Source: Pontibacter qinzhouensis
Lineage (GTDB): Bacteria > Bacteroidota > Bacteroidia > Cytophagales > Hymenobacteraceae
Assembly: GCF_008017455.1 (NCBI RefSeq)
Contig: NZ_VRTY01000013.1
Location: forward strand, 22,642 to 86,641
Direction: 5' to 3'
DNA length: 64,000 nucleotides
The notes beneath the pieces are model-generated. The model made no database searches. It was given only the letters and a program-made list of their open reading frames with translations, and had not been told where the DNA came from. Below are positions 1 through 8,408 of this stretch, one piece after another. Every line of letters starts with the position of its first letter. Position 1 is the first letter of the stretch. Made by a program: the position numbers and the translations under genes.

Positions 1-126
1 CTTAATTGGTTCATAAAGTTCAGGGGAAGAGCGAACAACTATTTATCTAGAGAGGGATACAACCTGCGGAAGGCTACGGAGGATCTGGAAAAAAGGCTTT
101 TTGTAGAAAGGGAAGGGCAGCAATAA
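1..126 (+). CDS. C-terminal fragment of an unidentified protein (partial)
   Basis: Reading frame 1 is open from the left edge to a TAA at 124-126 and gives 41 residues, starting LNWFIKFRGRANNYLS and ending in a charged tail (KATEDLEKRLFVEREGQQ). The composition is plausible for the helical end of a soluble protein. The start lies left of the window and I do not recognise the family. It could be a chance open frame, since only 41 codons are visible. It is followed by 199 bases before the pectate-lyase-like gene on the same strand. Confidence 0.35.
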   Translation, partial: LNWFIKFRGRANNYLSREGYNLRKATEDLEKRLFVEREGQQ

Positions 127-325
127 AGCAATCGAAGAAGCAGCACACCTCACAATTGTCAATAGCCGTATCAGCCCTACAAACAACATAATTGATTATT
201 CTATATGTTTTTTACATTTCCGGGGATACCATGTTAAGCGTAAATGTTGCCCGGTTTAGATGGCTTTATTATACACAGGTAAAATTTATAAACTAATGGA
301 ACATTCTGTTAAGAATTAAACGAAA

Positions 326-1855
326 ATGAAAAGATCCTACCAAATTGCCACCGCGAGCTTGCTTTTACTTGCTTCTTTATTTCCAGGTGTAGACGCAAAT
401 GCGCAGAAAGGCAAGATTGCCGCCGGGCAATCTGAACCCGGACAAATACCTCCACACCCACCGCGATTGCCCGAAGCTGCTATTCCTGCATTTCCAGGAG
501 CATGGGGAGGAGGCATGTTTACCACCGGAGGGCGCGGAGGCAAAGTTATTGCCGTCACAAATCTCAACGACAGCGGTTCGGGTAGCCTGCGTGCTGCATT
601 AGAAACAAAAGGGCCACGTATTATTGTATTTCGTGTGGCTGGCACGCTCAAAGTCAATGGAGATCTTAATATCGATCATCCTGACATCACCATTGCAGGC
701 CAGTCCGCTCCGGGCGATGGTATTTGTATTGCCGGTACACTAAATATCAACACGCACAATGTGATCATCCGCCACCTGCGTGTGCGCCGTGGCATTCCTT
801 CCGGAGGACAAGGGGATGATAATATAGGAGGGAATCCGCACCATCATATCATCATCGACCATTGTTCTACAAGCTGGGGAATGGACGAAAACATTTCGCT
901 TTACCGGCACATGAGACCATCGCTGGACGGCAGCACGCGAATAAAAGATCCCGCAGAGCATATTACCGTTCAATGGACTATTTCCAGCGAAGCGCTCGAT
1001 GCCAGAGGCCATGCTTTCGGTGGCACCTGGGGAGGAAACCCCTCTACCTTCCATCACAACCTCTTCGCCAGCAACACGGCTCGGAATCCATCGATAGGTA
1101 TGTCAGGGCCATTTGATTTCCGCTACAATGTTGTTTTCAACTGGCAGCACCGTTCAATAGATGGTGGAGACGAAACTTCTATGGTCAATCTCATCAACAA
1201 TTATTTCAAACCGGGGCCTGCTACAAATGAAAATATGCGCGCGGTCTTTGCCCGCATCGAAGAACGTAGTATGTACTCTCCCGGTAGTGCATGGGCCGAA
1301 GGTGACTGGTACGCTAAAGCAGCCAACCGCCCAGGCAAATGGTATGCTGCCGGCAATACGATGCACGACAACAAAGATGTAACCAACAACAACTGGGCTG
1401 GTATGCGCGGACCCGAGAACCTCGCCCGTGTGAATACCCCGTTCGAAGGATGGCCAGTGGCACCACACCAGACAGCCGAAGTCGCTTTTGAGTCTGTATT
1501 AGCGAAGGCCGGAGCTACTTTACCCAAACGTGATGCTGTGGACACCCGGGTTACAGAAATGGTGCGCACTGGAAAACCGATGACTAAAACCGGTATCATT
1601 AAAGACGTATCCGAAGTCGGAGGTTATCCAAACCTGACATACGATCCTGGCAAGGTACCTGTTGATAGCGATGGCGATGGCATGCCTGACGATTGGGAAA
1701 TCAAATACAAGCTTGATCCTAAAAATCCCAAAGATGGCGCGATAGATTCTGACGGCGATGGATATACCAATGTTGAAGAATACCTGAATGGTACTAATCC
1801 TCAGGAAAAAATCAATTACCGCAATCTCGGCAACAACGTCGATACGATTAGTTAA
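326..1855 (+). CDS. secreted pectate-lyase-like polysaccharide lyase with Ca-binding tail
   Basis: 509 residues. An N-terminal signal peptide (hydrophobic LLLLASLF, likely cleaved near residue 27) points to export. Residues about 55-330 resemble family PL1 pectate lyases with a parallel beta-helix: AFPGAWGGGMFTTGG near the N-terminus, then GPRIIVFRVAGTL, IIRHLRVRRG, DHCSTSWGMDENISLY and RNPSIG. Such enzymes cleave acidic glycans such as pectate by beta-elimination, usually with Ca2+. The tail (about 448-500) has two DSDGDG-type loops (DSDGDGMPDDWE, DSDGDGYTNVEEY), typical of thrombospondin-3/EF-hand-like calcium sites. ATG at 326 is the only start that keeps the whole signal peptide. No SusC/SusD pair or other glycan enzyme lies next to it, so the substrate is not indicated by context. 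Confidence 0.85.
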   Translation: MKRSYQIATASLLLLASLFPGVDANAQKGKIAAGQSEPGQIPPHPPRLPEAAIPAFPGAWGGGMFTTGGRGGKVIAVTNLNDSGSGSLRAALETKGPRIIVFRVAGTLKVNGDLNIDHPDITIAGQSAPGDGICIAGTLNINTHNVIIRHLRVRRGIPSGGQGDDNIGGNPHHHIIIDHCSTSWGMDENISLYRHMRPSLDGSTRIKDPAEHITVQWTISSEALDARGHAFGGTWGGNPSTFHHNLFASNTARNPSIGMSGPFDFRYNVVFNWQHRSIDGGDETSMVNLINNYFKPGPATNENMRAVFARIEERSMYSPGSAWAEGDWYAKAANRPGKWYAAGNTMHDNKDVTNNNWAGMRGPENLARVNTPFEGWPVAPHQTAEVAFESVLAKAGATLPKRDAVDTRVTEMVRTGKPMTKTGIIKDVSEVGGYPNLTYDPGKVPVDSDGDGMPDDWEIKYKLDPKNPKDGAIDSDGDGYTNVEEYLNGTNPQEKINYRNLGNNVDTIS

Positions 1856-2148
1856 GCACCTTACTTTGAAAAAATCAGAGTCCAGAAATTCTTGAAGAAG
1901 AATGTTCTGAATTAGACAGCTTAGCAAGCTCAATCTCAAAAAGAGGTTGGGCTTTGCCTTAAGATACAACCCTGTCATTACCAAGAACCAAGAAATGTAT
2001 CATGCTGCGGGGCATCCGCCCGACTAACCACGCCTTAGCGGCCTCAATTAGTTTCATATAGTTCTGCGGATACAGGTCTCTCATATTCTTATGATGGATC
2101 GTTATTATGTTCTGCAAAGTGTGTTTCAACCATTGCAGCAACAGCTAA

Positions 2149-2183
2149 GCCTGCACCGGAAGGCATTTTTTATTAGAATAATT
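2149..2183 (-). repeat. Rep-A copy 1
   Basis: Inverted orientation: CCGGAAGGC then TTATTAGAATAATT. Rep-A consensus: box 1 ATTATTCTAATGAAAA, box 2 GGCCTTCCGAAGGC, T-run, and often box 3 TTGGCCAAGGGTA 15-30 bases on. Confidence 0.75.
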
Positions 2184-2340
2184 GGCAAGATTAAACAAAA
2201 ATCAGAAAAGAATTCCTCAGCAAAAAGTTCGCTTCTAATTCAAAAAACCTTACTGATCCTTCCATCCTAAAAATCCTTGAGGTAAGGGCTTACTTAAAAT
2301 TTCAGACAAAAAATATCTCGGCAAAAGCAGCAGCAGAAGA

Positions 2341-2376
2341 TGTATCCGGAGGCCGGTTTCTACTAAAATAATTCGG
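2341..2376 (-). repeat. Rep-A copy 2 (degenerate)
   Basis: CCGGAGGCCGG then TACTAAAATAATTC; recognisable but diverged. Confidence 0.55.
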
Positions 2377-2706
2377 AATTCTAATCAATTGCATCTTCTT
2401 ATCCTAATCCGACAAGACTTACTTGAATGTATTTAATCATGATAAAAAGTGTCTGATTTCACAGTCGGCAAAAAAGCGTATCGAAGCCTATCTGCTTGTT
2501 CTTTTGCAGTTAGGTAGCTTGATTAAACCAGGCAGTTATTTTTAACTGATGACTTAGTAAGTACAAGACGGCATGAAATAGATTCTTCGACAATCGAAAA
2601 CCTCCGCCCCCAGCTCAGAATGACTGTGAAAATCTCTCAAAATTGCATGGTCCTTACCTCCCACCACCAAGCAAATCTCAAAAAGAATTCCGATTTTTGA
2701 GGTGTG

Positions 2707-5262
2707 ATGCCAACTTCAGACCTGTTCCAGAACCTGCCCGACCTGCCCGTAAAAGAAGCCCTGTCCCGGCTGCTGCAGGCGCTCGACACCACCGAACGTG
2801 CTGTGCTCGAAGCGCCTCCGGGTGCCGGTAAAACCACCCTGGTGCCGCTGGCCCTGCTGGAGTCGGCTTGGCGAAACGATGGAAAAATACTGGTGCTGGA
2901 GCCACGAAGGCTGGCTGCCAGAGCCGCGGCACAACGCATGGCCGACTTGCTAAATGAACCGGTTGGTCAAACAGTAGGCTATTGGGTTCGTATGGAACGT
3001 GCCGTTTCTAAAAAGACCAGAATCGAAGTCGTAACCGAAGGCATCCTGACGCGCCTGCTGCAGGAAGACCCGGCACTGGAAGGTGTTGCCGCCATCATTT
3101 TCGATGAATTTCATGAGCGGAGCCTGCACGCCGACTTGGGTTTGGCCCTGGCCCTCGATGCGCAGGCCGTATTGCGCCCCGACCTGCGCCTGCTCGTTAT
3201 GAGCGCCACGCTCGATGCCGCCGCCATTGGCAACTGGCTAGAAGCACCCGTTATCCGGAGCGAGGGGCGCCTTTACCCGGTCGAAACGCAATACCTCTCT
3301 CCTGCCGAAGTGGCTGCTGCCGGCACAAGACCTGCCCAACGCCTGACCAACCTGGTACCGAAAGCCATCAGGCAAGCACTAGCAAAAGAACAGGAAGGCG
3401 ATATCTTAGTCTTTTTACCGGGAATGGGCGAAATGCGCCGGGTGGCAGAGCAGCTGGAAGAAAAATTACCGACCAACACCGATCTGCACCTGCTGCACGG
3501 CGACCTGAGCCTCTCGAAACAGTTAGCTGCCATACAACCGGCCCCTAAAGGCAGACGCAAAATCGTATTGGCTACCAGCATTGCTGAAACAAGCTTAACC
3601 ATAGAAGGTGTAAAAGTTGTAATTGATGGCGGCTTTGCCCGTGCGCCTAAATTTATGCCTCGCACCAGCCTCACCACGCTTGTTACAGAACCTGTCTCGC
3701 AGGCGGCTGCCGACCAGCGTCGTGGCCGTGCCGGGCGTTTGGGGCCCGGTGTCTGCTACCGCCTCTGGACACTGGCCGACCAGCAGCAGCTGCCGCTCCG
3801 GCAAGACCCCGAAATCTGCGAAGCCGACCTGAGCAGCCTGGCCCTGGAACTGGCACTCTGGGGAGCAAAAGAGGCATCGGACCTGAAGTGGCTCGACACA
3901 CCGCCTGCAGCTGCCATGGCGCTGGCACAAGACCTGCTGCGCCGCCTCGAAGCCATTGACACGATTGGCAACCCCACGGCACATGGCAAAGCGCTGGCTT
4001 CGCTGGGCTTGCACCCGCGCCTGGGCCACCTGGTTATGCGCGGGCACGAACTTGGCTTCGGTACCACCGCCTGTAACCTGGCTGCCTTGCTCTCGGAACG
4101 CGATGTTCTAAAACCCATGGATTTTTCAAACGTAAACGGCCTACCGGACCTACACCTGCGCCTGGAGCTACTGGCAGGTAAGCGACCGCATACACCAGGC
4201 TTCACGGCGGATGAGAACACGCTACGGCGGGTGCGGGAGCAGGCACGTAATCTGCGTCAGCGCATGCGCCTGCCGGATAGCCCGTCGCAGCCGGAGGCGG
4301 TAGGGCTCCTCACCGCCCTAGCCTACCCCGACAGGTTGGCACAACGGGAATCATCCGGGCGTTTGCGGCTTATAACTGGTCAGCGGGCTGCTTTGCCAAC
4401 AGAGCTCTTTGCCGAAGAAACTTTTTACGCCGTGGCGCACCTCGACCTAAGCAGGCAGCCACGTGTGCTGCTGGCTGCCCCTGTTGCCAAAGCCGACATC
4501 CTGACCCATTTCGCGCAGCAACTGGAGAAGCTGCAGGAAGTCCGTTGGGATGCTGCCACAGAACGGGTGGTTGCCAGGCAGTTTACCCGATTAGGTGCCT
4601 TGGTTTTAGAAGAAACTGCCCTCGCTCAACCAGACCAGGAACTGGTGGCAATAGCATTGCTGCAAGCCCTGCTGGAAAAAGGAATTGATCGGCTACCCTG
4701 GTCGGAGCTGGCAAAAAATACCCGACAGCGGCTGGCTTTCCTGCACCAGCTGGCACCGGAGCATTGGCCCGATGTATCGGAAGCAGCTTTGGTGGTTTCT
4801 GCTGAGGACTGGCTTCTGCCGCACCTGCTGGGCCTGCGCTCGCTGGAGCAGGTGGCAAGACTAGATTTTAATGAGATGCTGCTGGCTGATTTATCTTGGG
4901 AGCAGCGGCAGGAAATGGACCGGCTTGCGCCATCGCACCTGCAGGTGCCCAGCGGCTCCCGCATCGCCCTCGACTATTCTGATGTTACCACGCCAGTGCT
5001 GGCGGTGCGCCTGCAGGAAGTTTTCGGAATGCTCGACACGCCCCGGATTGGCGGTGGCAAAGTACCACTGCTCATTCACCTGCTCTCTCCTGCCTCCCGC
5101 CCTGTACAGGTTACCCGCGACCTGCGCAGCTTCTGGACCACCGGCTACTTCGACGTGCGCAAAGACCTCCGCGGCCGCTACCCTAAACACCACTGGCCCG
5201 ATGATCCACTTTCTGCCACACCCATCCGAGGTACTAAGAAAAGACCAAATCCGCTTAATTGA
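2707..5262 (+). CDS. hrpB: ATP-dependent RNA helicase HrpB
   Basis: 851 residues, the usual HrpB length (about 800-850). Superfamily-2 DEAH-type motifs are visible: Walker A PPGAGKTT at residues 37-44, the DEFHERS box (DEFH for the canonical DEAH) at about 133, SATLD at about 165, TSIAETSLTIEGV, and QRRGRAGR at about 337. The long C-terminal half matches the HrpB-specific region, ending with the PRIGGGKVPLLIHLLSPASRP block and a GRYPKHHWPDDP motif. The role is an RNA-dependent ATPase/helicase in the cytoplasm whose cellular function is poorly defined. I chose ATG 2707 over the overlapping GTG at 2704. The coding sequence is clearly more GC-rich than its flanks. Confidence 0.95.
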   Translation: MPTSDLFQNLPDLPVKEALSRLLQALDTTERAVLEAPPGAGKTTLVPLALLESAWRNDGKILVLEPRRLAARAAAQRMADLLNEPVGQTVGYWVRMERAVSKKTRIEVVTEGILTRLLQEDPALEGVAAIIFDEFHERSLHADLGLALALDAQAVLRPDLRLLVMSATLDAAAIGNWLEAPVIRSEGRLYPVETQYLSPAEVAAAGTRPAQRLTNLVPKAIRQALAKEQEGDILVFLPGMGEMRRVAEQLEEKLPTNTDLHLLHGDLSLSKQLAAIQPAPKGRRKIVLATSIAETSLTIEGVKVVIDGGFARAPKFMPRTSLTTLVTEPVSQAAADQRRGRAGRLGPGVCYRLWTLADQQQLPLRQDPEICEADLSSLALELALWGAKEASDLKWLDTPPAAAMALAQDLLRRLEAIDTIGNPTAHGKALASLGLHPRLGHLVMRGHELGFGTTACNLAALLSERDVLKPMDFSNVNGLPDLHLRLELLAGKRPHTPGFTADENTLRRVREQARNLRQRMRLPDSPSQPEAVGLLTALAYPDRLAQRESSGRLRLITGQRAALPTELFAEETFYAVAHLDLSRQPRVLLAAPVAKADILTHFAQQLEKLQEVRWDAATERVVARQFTRLGALVLEETALAQPDQELVAIALLQALLEKGIDRLPWSELAKNTRQRLAFLHQLAPEHWPDVSEAALVVSAEDWLLPHLLGLRSLEQVARLDFNEMLLADLSWEQRQEMDRLAPSHLQVPSGSRIALDYSDVTTPVLAVRLQEVFGMLDTPRIGGGKVPLLIHLLSPASRPVQVTRDLRSFWTTGYFDVRKDLRGRYPKHHWPDDPLSATPIRGTKKRPNPLN

Positions 5263-5462
5263 GTTAAGAGTTATGAGTTATGAGTTAAAAGTTGATGTCG
5301 CTACTCTGCCTTTTTCAGCTGGTACTTTTTCTGCAGCTCGCACCCTTAGCATAAAATCAGACAAAATGCTTCTGGAGGGCAAAATCATTAGAAAAATCAT
5401 AAGACTTATTATGCTTCTCAGGCTAGAACAACCTGCACCTGCAGTGCCTCGTTTTAGAGGCT

Positions 5463-5990
5463 ATGAGCAGAGCATTTGTAAAAGAAGATGATGCAGGAGA
5501 ACCGCCCCTGATCCCACCGCGAGCGGCATTGCCAGCGGGCATACCAAACTATGTAACACCGCGTGGCCTGGCCTTACTCAGAAAGGAGCTGGAGGAGTTG
5601 GAAACAGAGCGGACAAAAGTAGAAGCAAACCGCGAAGACGAAGCCAACAGATCCAGGCAACTGAGCATCCTGAACGGCAGGCGGAGCGATTTAAATGCCC
5701 GCATCGCCAGCGCAAAAGTAATTGAGCCACAGGAGCAGCAACCCGATGCAGTCCGGTTCGGAGCAACCGTTTCTCTTAAAACCATACGAGGGGGCAAACC
5801 CGGCACCACCCGAACATTTAAGATTGTAGGCGTAGACGAAGCTTCTGTAACAGATGGCTTAATAGCATTTGTTGCGCCCATTGCAAAAGCAGTTTCCGGC
5901 GCACGCGTAGGCCAGACAGTTACGTTACGGCTTGGCCGCTCCGAAGAAGAAGTGCAAGTAACCGCTATTGCCTACGAACAACAGGCTTGA
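5463..5990 (+). CDS. GreA/GreB-family transcription elongation factor-like protein
   Basis: 175 residues. The N-terminal part has the coiled-coil hairpin of the Gre family: YVTPRGLALLRKELEELE, then a helix-rich return segment with NGRRSDLNARIASAKV. The C-terminal part (about residues 95-170) is the FKBP-like GreA/GreB C domain with VRFGATVSLK, FKIVGVDEA and RVGQTVTLRL. Gre proteins rescue backtracked RNA polymerase by stimulating transcript cleavage; GreB-like variants in Bacteroidota often lack proven activity. A 30-residue N-terminal extension precedes the hairpin. It lies 200 bases downstream of hrpB on the same strand; the spacer begins with a simple repeat (GAGTTATGAGTTATGAGTTA near 5270). 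Confidence 0.85.
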   Translation: MSRAFVKEDDAGEPPLIPPRAALPAGIPNYVTPRGLALLRKELEELETERTKVEANREDEANRSRQLSILNGRRSDLNARIASAKVIEPQEQQPDAVRFGATVSLKTIRGGKPGTTRTFKIVGVDEASVTDGLIAFVAPIAKAVSGARVGQTVTLRLGRSEEEVQVTAIAYEQQA

Positions 5991-6020
5991 TATTAACCTC
6001 AGATTTATGTACCTAACTAC

Positions 6021-6495
6021 ATGACAACCCGAACTCACCCCGATACCCTTCTGCGGGAGCACCTGGTGGAGCTGCTAACTGGCGGATTCGCTCCAAACGT
6101 GATCCTGCTCCGTGCATTTGATTATAAAAAAGCCGCTATTCTGTTAGATGGGCTTCATTTTTCTGCCTGAATCTTACTGGGCCACTTGCGGACACGGCAG
6201 CAAACCCTGCTCCGGTTCATGCAGAACCCGCAGCAAAACCAGGAAGTCTGGCTTGATGTGCACTGGCCCGAAAACCACCAACCTGCCAGCGATGAGGAGT
6301 GGCAACAGGCCATCAGGGACTTCGAGAATGAACTTCAGGATAATTATAGCTGTTGTGCGGAACCCGGAACAGCAGCTGTTTGAAGTGCATCAAAATGGCA
6401 AAACCATTGCCTGGGCTGACATGACGGCGCTTCACCACAACAGCTACCACATCGGGCAGTTAAAAACAGTTGGCCGGCAGCTGGGGGTATGGTAA
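6021..6495 (+). pseudogene. broken DinB/DUF1572-like protein
   Basis: Starts with MTTRTHPDTLLREHLVELL, then an in-frame TGA at 6168-6170 interrupts the frame after HFSA, where the family normally has Trp (TGG). The same frame continues (ILLGHLRTRQQTLLRFMQNP, DVHWPENHQPASDEEW, RDFENELQD). It then shifts by one base near 6340, apparently through one extra A, into the frame ending HNSYHIGQLKTVGRQLGVW, a typical DinB-superfamily C-terminus. Intact members are about 155-residue four-helix metal-binding proteins. One nonsense change plus one 1-base insertion make a functional product unlikely. It begins 30 bases after the Gre-like gene and may once have been co-transcribed with it. Confidence 0.8.
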
Positions 6496-6599
6496 AAGTT
6501 GCATGAAGGTGTTATACTACAGCGTATTTATCATGTCCCAAAAATTTCCCCTCCCACTTTTAGTTTGTCATCATGTAAAGATCTTGGGGGCGAGAACCG

Positions 6600-7365
6600 T
6601 TAGCTTTGGTTGTGGAACGTTTGGTCTGCGGCCTTCTCTACCTGCTCTGGCGTTAGCTGATCCATCCATTAGCCGGAGGCGCCTTTTTTAAGGTGCTTCG
6701 GATTTTCTTTTTTCAGCGTGTCGAAGTGTATGGCTTTCTCCATTTCCTGCCGCTCGGTCTGGCTTAGCTCAACGCCAGGGTGCTGCAACAGCCGGTCCAG
6801 CTCCTCCTTAAAATCGAATAGGAAACCTTTGTAAAAAGCGATGTGGATGTTGTAGGGCTGACTCAGGCGCAGGTGATCGTACACGTGCCATACCCACTCG
6901 TGCAGCAGTTTATCGAAGTTTTTCTTCAGAAAAGCTTTTGGATCTTTCTCCTCCTGTGGGTACTATTTCAGCATATAAGCCGAGGTGTAATACTTAGCCG
7001 CCGATAGGGCACGGTCGCGCAGAATGTATACTTTCTTGTGGAAGTGGCTGAACAGTTCTCCGCTACTTTTGCAGATGGGCGAGCGTGTCCAGACGTGGTT
7101 GGTTTGAGAAAGGTAACTTTTCAGGTTCTCTACCGGCATCCTGAAAATACTGCTGATGCGGTAGCTGTAGTGCAGGTCTGCTATGTCCAGCGCATCGATG
7201 TCGGCCTGGCTCGGGAGTTCAGGTCCCAGGTTTTGGCTAGCTCATAAATTGGTTGCCGTTGAATAAAGCTGGTGGTGTCGTGGCCGGTTGTCTGAAATAG
7301 CTGCTGTAGTATTTGTTACAGCCAGAAGTTGCCGCACTTGGGGAGGCGCCTTGCAGTATTTTCAT
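6600..7365 (-). pseudogene. decayed sulfotransferase-domain gene
   Basis: Reading the minus strand from an ATG at 7365 gives MKILQGA, then after a small frameshift PKCGNFWL, the PAPS-binding loop of sulfotransferases. A TAA (7316-7318) follows, then QILQQLFQTTGHDTTSFIQ, a second frameshift, HKKVYILRDRALSAAKYY (equivalent to the RDPRD/3'-phosphate-binding region), a TAG (6963-6965), LLHEWVWHVYDHLRL, a TAA (6669-6671) and finally WMDQLTPEQVEKA before the natural stop at 6600. Three nonsense codons and at least two frameshifts show a dead gene. Intact relatives transfer sulfate from PAPS to a hydroxyl. It faces away from the APS-kinase pseudogene next door. Confidence 0.8.
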
Positions 7366-7486
7366 AGAGTACGACTAAAATATTATCTGCCTCCTATACG
7401 ACTTCTTGCCGGGTTTTGGCGTACAAGGAGGCAATATTTCATTCAGAAGCTATCTTTATTCATGAGTAAACCCAAACGTAACGCCC

Positions 7487-8101
7487 ATGCACTTCTTTTT
7501 CCCGCAACAATCGGAGGTTAGTTATGAAAAGCGAAAGCAACGGATGCAACAGGAGCCCCGGCTGGTGTGGTTCACAGGGCTATCGGGTTCGGGTAAAAGC
7601 AACTTGGCTTTGCAGTTGGAGTACTACCTGTTCCATAAAGGGTACAAAGTTTATCTGCTGGATGGCGACAATGTGCGAAACGGGTTAAACAAAGACCTCA
7701 GCTTTTCGGAACAGGATAGGAAAGAGAATCTGCGGCGTGTGGGAGAAGTAGCTAAACTCATGCTCGATGCTAGTTTAATTGTATTGTGCGCCTTTATTTC
7801 GCCTTACGAAGAAGAAAGAAACCTTATAAAACAGATTGCTTGAGAAATCAGAGTAACAGAAGTGTTTGTAGATTGCTCCCTGGAAGTATGCGAGCAGCGC
7901 GATACCAAAGGCCTTTCTGCGAAAGTCCGGAGCGGTCTTATTCCGCACTTCACCGGAAACAGCTCCCCTTACGAAGCACCTACAGCATCCGACCTGGAAC
8001 TGCAGACAGATACCGAATCGATAGAGGAATCGCTACAGAAGCTCATTCGGCATGTGGAGCCACAACTCAGGCACCTGCAACTGCCACAGGCGGTTTTTTA
8101 A
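7487..8101 (+). pseudogene. cysC: adenylylsulfate (APS) kinase, interrupted by a nonsense codon
   Basis: The P-loop GLSGSGKS (about residue 30), [31 protein letters not shown] and [10 protein letters not shown] are all intact CysC signatures. At 7841-7843 an in-frame TGA (probably from CGA, Arg) stops the protein after IKQIA. The same frame then continues with EVFVDCSLEVCEQRDTKGL and a normal C-terminus to 8101. CysC makes PAPS, the donor used by sulfotransferases, so it fits functionally with the neighbouring dead sulfotransferase. Only the one stop codon breaks it, so it died recently, or the call is a sequencing error. The truncated product would lack the C-terminal substrate-binding part. 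Confidence 0.8.
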
Positions 8102-8408
8102 TTTTGAATGAGTGAATGAGTGGGTGAATTATTCTAATGAAAATGGCCTTCTGAAGGATTTTAATAAGAAAACTGCCAAGGGTAAAAGAAAGACTTTAGT
8201 GTTTCCCTACATAACGATTTAAGGCTGGAGCTACGGCAACAGTCTGGGGTATTAGTCCTCTCACACCTCGTTCTTAATTTTAAGGTGCTGGTTTTAGAAA
8301 ACTGTAATATTCTGATTATATTAGACTCTTAATATACTATCTGAACAGGGCAAACCAAAGCCATGTTAAAAGTAGCTTCACCTAAGTTTAAAACATTCAT
8401 CATAAACT
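8102..8408. other. 307-base spacer with a Rep-A copy and a MITE-like fragment
   Basis: Bases 8101-8127 resemble the arm of the palindromic element at 16852-17015 (shared TTTTGAATGAGTG). They run directly into a Rep-A copy. The rest is AT-rich leader before the M13 peptidase gene; I see no promoter I would defend. Confidence 0.5.
8127..8185 (+). repeat. Rep-A copy 3
   Basis: All three boxes: ATTATTCTAATGAAAATGG, CCTTCTGAAGG, and GCCAAGGGTAAA at 8174-8185. Confidence 0.85.

Larger units (their letters stand above)
1856..2706. other. 851-base spacer with two Rep-A copies, no supported gene
   Basis: AT-rich stretch between the lyase and hrpB. It holds two degenerate Rep-A repeats (2149-2183, 2341-2376). 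A 60-codon minus-strand frame at 1959-2141 has no recognisable motif. Nothing else is supported. Confidence 0.6.

Noticed and set aside
326..1855. Part of a SusC/SusD polysaccharide utilisation locus
   Set aside because: No SusC/SusD pair or other glycan enzymes nearby; the only TonB receptor is 27 kb away without a SusD gene.
1959..2141. 60-codon minus-strand open frame after the lyase gene
   Set aside because: No recognisable family, no partner, short; could be a decayed gene but unsupported.
6021..8101. Alternative genetic code or stop read-through in place of pseudogenes
   Set aside because: Large genes elsewhere have no internal TGA/TAG/TAA, and these genes also carry frameshifts; decay is simpler.
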